Shown here one piece after another: positions 55,901 to 63,265 of a stretch of 64,000 nt of DNA. Position 1 is the first letter of the stretch. Each line of letters begins with the position of its first letter. The stretch is from Heligmosomoides polygyrus polygyrus. Its lineage: Eukaryota > Nematoda > Chromadorea > Rhabditida > Heligmosomidae. The position numbers and the translations under genes are program-made. The stretch spans positions 42,891,139 through 42,955,138 of the forward strand of contig OX377204.1 in NCBI GenBank assembly GCA_947396885.1, read 5' to 3'. The notes under the pieces were generated by a model. It searched no databases, was not told the DNA's origin, and saw only the letters and a list, made by a program, of their open reading frames with translations.

Positions 55901-58900
55901 ACTCCCCAATCTCGGCAGTGACAGAGGCAGGCCAAACCTAGTCTGTTCGAAGATTTTGCCAGAATACCCATTTTGGAGTTCGTAGCAGAATGAATGTACC
56001 GTTTAACAAGGAGTAAAATCGGCACATATGAAGCATCGGTCCCGTGGTAGCGCCGTGCTGGAAAGAGGCGTGCGTGGGAGTGTCCAGCCAATGATAGCAC
56101 CGATCAGTGCGGGAAGGCTCGACGTCGAGAGTCATCTAGCAAGTCAGCGTCGGAATAGTGAGGAAAGACGAGACAGCACAGGGAACGCAGAAAGTCAGGA
56201 TACCCCAAGACGAGAGAGCGACGGAGGTGAGCGACGCTGGCAGCCAGTACGATCTGCGTCTCCGCCCTTCTGCTATTGGTCGGTGCCCACAAAAGTCCCG
56301 CCCATTTTCCGCCCCTCGCCAGTACGGCACCACCACGTGACCTTCACAATTACCCTACAATCTTCTCGAATGTAAGAGTAATCAACTCCGCCTGTGGAAG
56401 TCTGATCTTCCGCTGCCGGTCCCAAGCCCGGGTAAAGGAGGAGGGTTGGTCCCTTGCCGAGGGACCGTAAAAATCAGGTAAGAAACCGTGGAGAATCGCG
56501 AAAGGACATCAACTCAAGCTACCGCATCCGGGGTAGCCGGCGTTGATGAGTCGAAACCGGGGCGTCGGTGTAAACTCCAATACTGGTTATACGGCTAAGA
56601 TGTTTACTCCCAAAAGAGAAGTCACTGTTGCATCGTGGAACATCCGAACGACATATCAAGTAGAACAGAAGGAGATTGTCGTACGTGAGCTCGTCATGTA
56701 CAAAGTAAGTATAGCTGCGCTATCCGAGTTACGACTCATTGGATCAGGACAAATGAAGATATGCATCCCCACGGAAATGCGCAAGTTACGTTGTTCTAGT
56801 CAGGCGGCGACAAGCTTACGGAAGGTGTCGGATTTGCGTTAGACAAAAAGGCAACTGACTGCGCACTGGCGTTTCATCCAATTTCCAGTCGATTGGCAGT
56901 ACTGATCAGAACATCTACCAGAGATATACGAGTAAAACGTGGTGCAGATTGCGGACCTGATCACCATCTCGTGTGTGCTAGAATGCGGCTCCGACTGCAG
57001 AAGGCAAAAGGAAGCGCTACACCTACCATGCGATGGAACTGGTCGATCCTCGCGGGGCCAACATCCCGACTACAATTCCAAATAAAGCTGGCAAATCGCT
57101 TTGTGTCACTCGCGGAAAAGTGCGACGTAGCCTTCGATAGTGTCTACTGTCCAGCTCTTTGGAAGGTATTGGAATCAGAACATATTGCACCGAAATTCAT
57201 ACGACTGCTGCAGGAGACCTACGCCAACTGCTCTAGCTTTGTGCTTATTCGAGAAGGAGCATCAAATGTGTTGACAATACGATCTGGCGTGAGGCAAGGA
57301 TGTGTATTGTCATCGTTGCTGTTCAACAGTGTGGTCGATGCAATTATGCGGGAAGTGTTTATCGACGAAAAGGAGCTCAAATTGGAGAAGATCAGTTCGT
57401 TACAGACCTCATGTTCGCTGACGATAGTGCAATCTGCGCAGACAGTGATGCTGAGGCAAATGAAATTCTTCAAGAGATTGCCGCTATAGCTCTTTCTTAA
57501 GGGCTGACCATAAACGCTGAAAAGACAAAAGCGCTCACAACCGATGGCTCACCCTGTACACTCTGCCTCAGCAACTCTCAGATCGAACAAGTAGAAGAGT
57601 TCAAATACCTTGGTTCTTTAGTACAGCAGAACAAAATCTCATGCTCCACGGAAATTCACAGCAGGATGCTTATGGAGGAGACACAACATATCGCTGGCAA
57701 CGAAAATGAGAGTGTTTCGATCCATTGTGATGCCAATATTGCTTTATGGAGCCGAAACATGGGTGCTTCTGAAAGCTGACTTGCAGAAACTAGAAGTCTT
57801 CCAAATGAGGTGCCTCAGACGAATATTAAACGTCTCACTTCGCGATCGGATTACGAATGAAAATATACGAAAGTCCTGCTGCAACCAGCCCACCATTGAA
57901 TCTGAAATCCGGAAACGCCGACTGAGGTGGTTTGGACATGCTCACCGAATGGCAGCTCAGCGTATACCCAACAAATTATTGTGGAGGACCAGACCGAACG
58001 GGTTTAAAGTCCAGCGAGTTGCTCCGAAGAAAACGTGGATAAAGTAAGTGCAAGATGACTTGAGTAAACGAGGCTTTTGTTCACAGCGTGCGAAAGAAGT
58101 GGTTCTGGATCGTTTGGCATGGCAGAACATTGTCCGTGGTTCCCGCCACTCCATGGCACCCACAGCGACGCTGGCTTCGAGGCCGCCCTCAAACCTGACG
58201 CCCGCTAATGGGGAGTAAGTAAGTAAGTAAGTAAGTAAGTAAGAGGAACCAGTAATAAACAAACAGGCCTAAGCAGGGATAAAGGCCACTAACAACTGTT
58301 AAGAAATAAAAAGATCATTAAATCCCGCAAAACGCCCTGCGCATGCGTCCGACTACTCTTGGCAATGAGCCCAACTCGCTGCCACTGGGTCAGACATTAG
58401 CAATGGCGCGTTAGGCCTATGTTATACTTCGGCGACGCGTCGCCGGTGCTACGACCCGTCACCGACAGCTCACCGACGTCATCGGTAGGAGAGCATCGGA
58501 GCGCAGTGTACTAATAGAAGTACGAGGCAGTGTTGAGCATTTAACGACTACTGATTTTCCGATTTGACGAATTTATCAGCATTTTTTGTTAAATTTCTTT
58601 ATTGGAGTTTAGCAAAGGCCTCTTTCGTTAAATCGTATTGAAATTAAATTTGCGCGGAATTTTCAAATTTCACAGGAAAATTTAATTCTCAATTAATGTA
58701 AATTGTACTTCGAAAAAGCTCCTCGTAGAGGTTTGCAGTAGCATTTCAGAAAGCGAGGAAACACTACTTACTTGAATCAGTTTCTGTACCGCCGTTTCGT
58801 ATTTTTCTGTTTCAAGGCCGTCTTTCATATTTTGGCTGCTCCGTATCAGTTTTTCGCAATACTTCACCGTTCTCTTCATGTTTCTAGTTTCCTTCAAAGT

Positions 58901-59927
58901 TTTATTCCGTGTTACTTGCTCTACAAGAAAGCGAAAAAATCTAGAAAATGCGAATAAAACAGGTGAGAAGGACAGAAAAGCGAAGAAAGGTGGCAAAGGG
59001 AAGGGAACGTAAGGATTAGGCTCCCACTCCCTCCCCAAACACTCAGTGTTCCAGCAAGCTCAACTCATTTTCGCACAGCATTAGGCATCGGTTGTGAAAC
59101 TAACCATAAAAAACGTTGGGAGTAAAAATGGGGCACTATTGATGTCCGAAAGACGGACGTTTTTGCACTTCTCGATTTCGTAATTCGAGGTCCGGTGGGG
59201 ATGGTGACAGTGCCGGGAACGAATAACCAACCCACAATCAAAAGACTCTATCAGAACGCATTTTCTGCCACTCTGGGATGACGTCGGCAACGGAAGTATA
59301 ACACCCCCTGCGAAGCTCTTGGCGACGCCGCTGGCGAAGTGACGTAGTGCGTAGCCGCGCAACACAGCGTCGGCGGCGTCGGCGACGTCGGCGACGCGTC
59401 GCCAAATTATAGCATAGGCCTTAGCGGTACTCCATCGCGTTATTTACGACGGTCTAGCGGGGTTCACTGTCTTGCATTTCATTACCGCCGCCAGAAAGAT
59501 TTTTAGTTGAGGAAGGGTGCTCCAAGGTCTTACAGGAGCTTACATGGTTGCCGTCACAACAATCTTCACCGGCAATCTACCACGCCACGCGTTGATGAAT
59601 CGCGGTGCATTGCTGTTTCCCGGTAAGTTTCAGTGTTACCAGGCGGTGAATCCTTGATGAATCCGGACATAGACGTCATGAAAGGAGTGAGCCAGGCACC
59701 CTCCGCTCTTGTTCACACTGACTGCCGTGGATATAGAAAAACTTCCAAGCTCCAAACTCACCTGTCTCTCTCGCTAATCGGGCAACTCTCTCATCTACTA
59801 TGCCGTTTGATTTTATTACCCACCAGTGATCTTAATTAGACGCAAAATAAGCTTTCCAGGAGGCGTGACACTACCAGCAGGTGTGACGACGTTGATTCTG
59901 CCATTCGCTACTCACCGGGATCCAAAG
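31944..59927 (+). CDS. Cytochrome P450, CYP4-clan (10 exons seen; C-terminus not in window)
   Basis: Haem-thiolate monooxygenase, expected on the ER membrane; substrate unknown. Exons: 31944-32124, 36091-36215, 43869-43957, 44094-44184, 44309-44411, 53435-53631, 53687-53837, 53929-54030, 54108-54242, 59860-59927. All phases agree and give 414 residues. Residues 2-25 are a membrane anchor, followed by the hinge [11 protein letters not shown] (40-50). C-helix WRSKR (137-141) with [10 protein letters not shown] is diagnostic of the CYP4 clan. I-helix AGHDT is at 312-316, and K-helix ExxR is E370-R373. The last exon reads [23 protein letters not shown]. The FxxGxxxCxG haem loop (about 90 further residues) was not found up to 64000. 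It may lie beyond the window or be lost. Introns of 4.0, 7.7, 9.0 and 5.6 kb are filled with transposons. A CAGCTCAG stretch six bases before the ATG could be a trans-splice acceptor. Confidence 0.93.
32270..32371 (+). mobile_element. tRNA-like SINE, family S3, interrupted by an RTE insertion
   Basis: A GCGGGTTCGAGTCCTGCC box matches a polymerase III B box, with GTAATGAGTTAGC as a weak A box. The SINE body resumes after the RTE, at about 35060 (GACTACAACAAAAC). A related SINE at 44740-44870 reads GAGTCCCGCCTGG then CAACAAAAC without interruption, which supports this reconstruction. Confidence 0.6.
32684..33478 (-). pseudogene. Reverse transcriptase of RTE family 2 with a mutated catalytic site
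   Basis: The 264-codon frame shows [20 protein letters not shown], motif [13 protein letters not shown] (57-68), [13 protein letters not shown] (114-126) and motif C YADD (147-150), then [11 protein letters not shown]. In functional enzymes motif A begins F-x-D. Here the first Asp is Gly (codon GGC), so the palm would lack a metal-binding residue. The C-terminus shifts frame near 32690. Confidence 0.85.
34465..34530. repeat. Perfect 27-bp inverted repeat inside the endonuclease region
   Basis: The arm CCATGACAGCTGTAGCCGTT... (34465-34491) is repeated exactly as its complement at 34504-34530 around a 12-base loop. Only one orientation fits the coding frame (GYSCHGG), so the other arm is an inverted duplication that breaks the gene. 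Confidence 0.85.
35060..36090. other. P450 intron 1, remainder, no gene
   Basis: It contains the tail of the interrupted S3 SINE, a 21-bp-arm hairpin at 35476-35524 (GTGGTGCACATTGCCTCAGG and complement, one mismatch), and a 23-base tandem duplication (GTGAAGTGCTTCTCAAAGA) at about 35757-35803. Nothing else was recognised. Confidence 0.55.
36432..36699 (+). mobile_element. S1 SINE with inverted 5' part and 14-bp duplication
   Basis: It is flanked by perfect CTTTTTGATATAAG (36418-36431, 36700-36713). The left about 30 bases (GATAAAGGACGGCGTTACTC) are the complement of the normal S1 tail. The rest is the S1 body in plus orientation (GATACCAGGTTCCTGGTTCG onward), ending without the tail. This rearrangement is what twin-primed retroposition produces. 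Confidence 0.85.
37127..37300 (-). pseudogene. Penelope-like GIY-YIG fragment
   Basis: The minus frame reads [20 protein letters not shown], then [11 protein letters not shown]. This is the YIGET...R...KEH core of a Penelope GIY-YIG nuclease and differs from the copy at 5645-5995. Flanking RT sequence was not recognised. It lies in P450 intron 2. Confidence 0.7.
37300..38900. repeat. Second copy of the 2438-5120 dispersed repeat
   Basis: Shared phrases in order include GATCATAACTCGG, GAAGAACTCTTT, TTACCGAGTTAT, TTTTGTGAAC, GATGAGAGAAATT and CCTGGAAAAAAATCTGAAA. It carries the same palindromic GAAGACC motif units but lacks the S1 SINE found in the first copy. Confidence 0.65.
38901..39740. 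other. P450 intron 2, no gene; orphan MITE end at 39736
   Basis: Only the terminal sequence GTAGCATAGGCC (39725-39736), preceded by GCAACGCGTCGCC, is recognisable as a right end of the GGCCTATG MITE family. No left end was found. Confidence 0.45.
40245..40335 (+). mobile_element. tRNA-like SINE head, family S2 (left arm)
   Basis: GCAGCGGATAGAGACGTTGT, then GGGGGTTCGATTTTCC, gives A- and B-box-like sequence. The reverse-complement copy is at 41432-41535 in the other arm. Confidence 0.55.
41432..41535 (-). mobile_element. tRNA-like SINE head, family S2 (right arm)
   Basis: The minus strand reads GCGCAGTGGATAGAGACGTT, then GGGAGATCGAGGGT. It is the mirror of the copy at 40245-40335, so the palindrome arms carry the same SINE-derived sequence. 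Confidence 0.55.
41701..42670. other. No gene recognised
   Basis: There is a small local duplication around 41995-42020 (AGAGTAAGAGCAAG). Otherwise this is unannotatable intronic DNA inside the TTCGAA-bounded region. Confidence 0.4.
43222..43353. repeat. Imperfect 132-bp hairpin
   Basis: CCAAACATCGAATATGGAG at the left is mirrored by the complement ending TTCGATGTTCGG at the right, with TGCAAAAATACTG against CAGTACTTTTGCA in the inner arm. Confidence 0.55.
43869..44411 (+). CDS. P450 exons 3-5 (B- to D-helix region)
   Basis: Exon 3 (43869-43957) reads [20 protein letters not shown] then EWLGTSILT. Exon 4 (44094-44184) reads [18 protein letters not shown] then [10 protein letters not shown]. 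Exon 5 (44309-44411) reads [20 protein letters not shown] then CTLDIIC. The two introns here are short (136 and 124 bases), in contrast to the transposon-filled introns on either side. Confidence 0.92.
44740..44870 (+). mobile_element. tRNA-like SINE, family S3
   Basis: It includes GGATTTCGAGTCCCGCCTGG (B-box-like) followed by TTTTGATAACAACAAAAC. It is the uninterrupted relative of the SINE split at 32270/35060. Confidence 0.5.
44995..45620. repeat. Direct repeat pair of about 150 bp
   Basis: 44998-45150 and 45462-45615 share GGAACAGT, CATGTGAAAAGAA, GGTGGAGAATTA, CCGCTATAGCTAG and ACACTTCATTCT in the same order and orientation, 464 bases apart. They could be a diverged tandem duplication or ends of one element. 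Confidence 0.6.
46792..48154 (+). pseudogene. Reverse transcriptase remains of RTE copy C
   Basis: Frames 46792-47196 ([12 protein letters not shown] to [11 protein letters not shown]), 47073-47729 ([26 protein letters not shown]) and 47726-48154 ([20 protein letters not shown]) follow in order with frameshifts. Motif C is lost: the sequence LHHLRFAE breaks off into a T-rich stretch where FADD should be, with a deletion of roughly 40 codons. Confidence 0.85.
48905..50295 (-). mobile_element. 5'-truncated, decayed RTE fragment (copy D)
   Basis: Read minus, it runs from the RT TSRTVLLYK-like region (50250) through degraded palm sequence to the C-terminus (49359-49057, [20 protein letters not shown] and [19 protein letters not shown]) and the usual 3' end near 48905. 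It has more substitutions and gaps than copies A-C, so it is older or unconstrained for longer. Confidence 0.8.
50300..51180. other. Interior of the 48178-51299 element, no gene recognised
   Basis: A short ORF (50930-51166) has no recognised motif. The sequence is AT-rich with no repeats noted until the terminal TTTTCTG array. Confidence 0.4.
52031..52956 (-). mobile_element. Tc1/mariner-superfamily element (926 bp, TA-flanked)
   Basis: The inverted termini extend about 100 bases (landmarks CATTAATTA, CAAATAATCGAAGTG, CAATTCAAAACGGAGAA at both ends) and are bounded by TA (52029-52030, 52957-52958). The minus strand carries transposase remnants: [39 protein letters not shown] and, after frame changes, [19 protein letters not shown]. 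The N-terminal DNA-binding part is absent, so this is an internally deleted, inactive copy. Confidence 0.85.
53435..54242 (+). CDS. P450 exons 6-9 (F- to K-helix region)
   Basis: Exon 6 carries [20 protein letters not shown] and [11 protein letters not shown]. Exon 7 carries [10 protein letters not shown] and [14 protein letters not shown]. Exon 8 is the I-helix with [14 protein letters not shown]. Exon 9 is the K-helix with [18 protein letters not shown]. Introns are 55, 91 and 77 bases. The donor of exon 9 at 54243 is followed by the 5.6-kb intron containing the assembly gap. Confidence 0.93.
54794..54993. other. Assembly gap (200 N)
   Basis: A run of 200 undetermined bases lies inside the P450 intron between exons 9 and 10. 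Gap size is nominal, so the true distance across the intron is unknown and a mis-join here cannot be excluded. ORFs that read through it are artefacts. Confidence 0.98.
54994..56380. other. P450 intron 9, no gene recognised
   Basis: Short ORFs on both strands lack recognisable domains. A block near 56020-56340 is GC-rich compared with its surroundings but shows no coding signature that I can support. Confidence 0.4.
56380..58243 (+). mobile_element. RTE-type retrotransposon, family 3, internally deleted
   Basis: Plus strand: a leader, then an endonuclease start ([20 protein letters not shown], 56610), [16 protein letters not shown] sequence, [15 protein letters not shown] (56955), then directly the RT from [10 protein letters not shown] (57130) through [14 protein letters not shown] (57288) and [12 protein letters not shown] (57413) to [20 protein letters not shown] and [12 protein letters not shown]. 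The 3' end is a GTAA repeat (58208-58242). Much of the endonuclease centre and the RT N-terminal half, including the start of motif A, is missing. It lies in P450 intron 9. Confidence 0.87.
57706..58047 (+). pseudogene. C-terminal domain of RTE family 3 protein
   Basis: The open frame [20 protein letters not shown] to [20 protein letters not shown] is the conserved post-RT region. It stops at 58046 (TAA), and the same frame continues beyond with [18 protein letters not shown]. Upstream frames are shifted at 57490 and 57690. Confidence 0.75.
58414..59420. mobile_element. 1007-bp MITE with GGCCTATG inverted ends and TTA duplication
   Basis: It starts GGCCTATGTTATACTTCGG and ends CAAATTATAGCATAGGCC, flanked by TTA (58411-58413, 59421-59423). 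TTA fits the TWA target preference of PIF/Harbinger elements. Sub-terminal CGGCGACGCGTCGCC palindromes occur at both ends. Its interior matches the truncated copy at 30349-31182. No transposase was found. Confidence 0.88.
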
Positions 59928-61480
59928 GTATCCCTACATGCAGCAACTTTGAAGGCGTACTCATACAAGCCAAGTCGTGTTATTCGAAAGCATAGAATTC
60001 GAAAAAACTGCTTTTTAGGTATGATTATTACACAATTCCCGATAAGATATAGTGAACAGTGAACTCACAACTTCAAGAAGCCACAGAGCTGTCTAAAGAA
60101 TGCGAGCAGTCGTTATTCGTCCATTGAAGAATGCCGCCTACCGTTTCCTTGTTTTCAGAATGCACACTTAACGCTAAACAGTGAAGGAAAGTCAACACCT
60201 CGCAAAACCAATATTAGATGTGATATGAGTCTTTGAATATTTGGGATCAGCTTATCTTGGAATTTTTGGAATCAGTTTAAAGATTGCGAACTGCACAATA
60301 CCTCTTCATTCCGCTTCAGTTGACTGAACCTTACGGACTGCAAAAATGGACCGTTAACATAAATTAGCGGTTGGCGGTTTCTAATACGTGGCCCAATGGA
60401 TTCAAATCTGTAGTCGGCCAAAGTCTTTCAAGGATCCAGCTATCTGAGACCAGCTGTTTTCCGAAATTGTTTGTTTGCGACTGAAATTCACCTACGGAAC
60501 TAACTTAGTTCAACTTATTTGAGTGTGCAACAACTGATACCGAGTCTACAAGCTGTCGCTAGCAGTGGTCGGCCTAAAATTGTGGTCGCCAGATTTCCGT
60601 AATGGATTTTTTCATACCATGCTGTTGATTCTTTTTCAAAGGAAATTTTTAAAAACAGAGAAGTCTCACATATCAGTTTAGCAAGTCATATTAAGCCTTG
60701 TAGCCCGCAATCATTTGTACAATATATTTTAGAGTCATCAATATAAGTAGAGCTGTGAACCTCTAGAGGAGAACTAGACATACATTTTGTTTATGTAGAA
60801 CAAGAATATTGTTGTAGATCGATGTGAGTTAAGAAGCGTGTTGACAGCGAATCGTTTGCAATAACTTGTTGGCTGGGCAGAAGGAAATACAGGATGCCCC
60901 CAGACTTTCTAATAGGCATATTTTAACTTGCACGCTTTGAATCGCCAGTGTTCTACTGATCGTTCCTGCAGTGAACATATATACTTGCGGAACAATTCGA
61001 TAAAACGAAACGATATTCCGAAAAGCCGCATACCGTCTGATCAGAAACAAAAGTTCTGGACCTGGAATTACTGTGAGGACTCGCAGAACTTTGTCTCTAT
61101 GGTTCTGCCGTTATGTGCGTAGATGCTTTTGCTTTCTTTATTCAGGATGTGACGATGACTACATCACGTATTGTTAAAAAAGTAACATAAGGAAAAGCAA
61201 AAGAAGTGCCGAATAAAACAGTGGGCTCTAATGTCCAGAACAAGCTTAAAAATTGCATCTTAAAAGATTAGACAGTGCAACTGGAAGAAAGTGCAATAAA
61301 TGTGTGAAATCTATCTTGTGATCTGTCTTTGGAGAAGACGAGACCTGAGTTGATTCAACGTCATATTGAATACGGGGTCCTTCATCAACATCCTGAAGCA
61401 TGCAAATGCCCGATGAGAAAAGGAGGTTGACTTGGGTTCGGATCTACTCATCGAGCCAGCTAGCCTTATACCGCCGCTTC
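59928..61480. other. Downstream of the last P450 exon, no gene recognised
   Basis: I looked here for the missing P450 C-terminus (PERF-like and haem-loop codons) and did not find it. Short ORFs such as 60928-61122 have no recognised motif. Confidence 0.5.
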
Positions 61481-61482
61481 TA

Positions 61483-62397
61483 TTAGGGGGGGGGGGGGGC
61501 CAAAAGTAATGAGACAAAATGAAAAAAAATTTTTATCTCCTTATAACTCAATTACAACTCAACGATGCTGAGGAATGTATTTGCCATTAAGAGCAATGAC
61601 CTTGTTGCCATCGCTCAGTCAACTTCCTGATCCCATCCTTACAGAACTGCTTGAGCCTCGTGTTGATCAACTGCTCGATATGGTTGTCAAGGACTGCTTG
61701 GGTTCTTGTGTCCCTTCCGACTAGGAAGTCCTGTAGGCTCAAGTAGTAGTGGTAGTTGCATGGAGAGATGTTCAGCGAATACGGTGGGTGAGGCATGTGA
61801 ACGTAGCCCAGCTGGCCAAGCTTATCCGTGGTTACTTGTTCCCGGTGGGGTGCGGCGTTGTCGAAGAGGAGAACCTTCTTGAAGCGCTGCGAATGAATAA
61901 GAGCGAGTCGCCGCCCCATCTCCTCTATTTCGTTCACCATGGCCTTGGAGTCCATCGCGGTGCTCTTGGGAGATAGCCTCCGGTAAACCGATCCATGGGC
62001 GCAGACCCAAAAGCTCCAAAGATGCTTCTCGCCGTGAACATTCCGTCGAACGAAGGTCGGTAACAGGTCACCAGGCCTCACCCAGACTCGCTGCTTGGCA
62101 GGGTTAAGGTAGAAGACGTACTTCTCATCTTGCGTGAATATTGAGCCCAGGCTGCTCGGGGTTGGGAATTGGGGGAGATTTGCGCGACACAGGTCGACTC
62201 GTCAGACTGGGGTTTCGGCATGAGACAGGCTGGGGTTTTTGGCATGCTTCTCGAAAGGGCGGAAGTGGTAACTTTTCAGATGGGCCTCAGTAAGTAGCAT
62301 ACAAACATACAAATACAACAAGTACGAATCCAGACTCCAGCCACGAGATATATGGACACGGCATGGGGTGTCTCATTACTTTTGCCCCCCCCCCTAA
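61483..62397 (-). mobile_element. Mariner-like element with G-rich termini (915 bp)
   Basis: TTAGGGGGGG...CCAAAAGTAATGAGAC at the left is mirrored by GTCTCATTACTTTTG...CCCCCCCTAA at the right, flanked by TA (61481-61482, 62398-62399). The minus-strand transposase starts within the catalytic domain (DEKYVFYLNPAKQRVWVRPG near 62130). The element is shorter than a normal mariner, so the DNA-binding half appears deleted. Confidence 0.87.
61587..62081 (-). pseudogene. Mariner-like transposase C-terminal half, third catalytic Asp lost
   Basis: The frame includes LLFDNAAPHREQ (second Asp) and PHPPYSLNISPCNYHYY, where related transposases read YSPDLSPCDYH. The third catalytic Asp is replaced by Asn, so this copy could not catalyse transposition even if complete. 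The upstream DEKYV block supplies the first Asp. Confidence 0.8.
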
Positions 62398-62639
62398 TAG
62401 TATTGGTATCAGCAGAGTAAAAGAAAACTCTTGCGCTGAAATCAATTCTACCAGTAAGTGTTTTGAACAACATAATTGTGCCGTTATTTTCTCTTCTGTT
62501 TTTTAGGGAGCGTTGTTCCACCCTTTCCGCGCCTTTTGGAATTGAGGAATAGCTAAGACCAAAGGATCTCATTAGCAACTTATGAGTGCGACTGTTTTGC
62601 ATACTTTCTAAAATCTCCTTCTTTTTGGATTAAAAAGTG

Positions 62640-63265
62640 TGGAGCCACCTTCAATTATTGGGCGTACGTAGACCTCATAATATAATGTTCTTTAAAGTCA
62701 AGTTTATAGTCAAAATGGTAGCCCAAGTCTCTGACCTCATTTGCAGTTCTCAGGCTTATGCCATCCACCGAATACGTTGTCTCTGAAGAGCAATTAGCGA
62801 CTGTCATCATACATGGTTTATTAATGGCAAGAGGCAATCCCACCGCCTGGACCAACAGCTGATAACATCAGTTGCTGACTGCAAGCTTAACGAGTCAGCA
62901 TTACTTGCTATAATCTTATTTAGTTCGATGTCATCGGCATACATTTTGCAAGTAACGTTGCAGGTAGAGACCAGCTCAGGTATCTCATACGTGTATATCA
63001 GGGACAAAAGATGTGAGAGCACTCCGCCCTGCGGAACTCCGCTAGGGCCGGATAGACATGGGAAAAACTTGACCCAACCTTCACTTGGTATGTCCTATGA
63101 GAGAGAAAACTTTCTACCCACGCCACTATCGTTGGATAGACTCCCACAGTCTTGAGTTTCTCAGCCAGTTTTTTATGCGACACTCTACCGAGCGCCTTTG
63201 CGAAATCGAAATATACAATGTTCACGCTTTCATTGCGTTTGAAGCCGTCATCCAGTCATCTAAAG
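62640..63265 (-). pseudogene. CR1/jockey-type LINE reverse transcriptase fragment (minus)
   Basis: In order on the minus strand: DDWMTASNAMKA, then VYFDFAKALGRVSHKKLAEK (motif A, with the AFD Asp replaced: AKALGRV), WVESFLSHRTYQVKVG, LLSLIYTYEIPELV, KMYADDIELNK (motif C), and YSVDGISLRTANEVRDLGY. Several frame changes occur. The 3' end stops near 62640, lacking the C-terminal domain. Confidence 0.78.

Noticed and set aside
56535..56565. Hammerhead-like TTGATGAGTCGAAAC in the RTE family 3 leader
   Set aside because: No room for stem II between the GATGAG and GAAAC strings and no flanking stem I.
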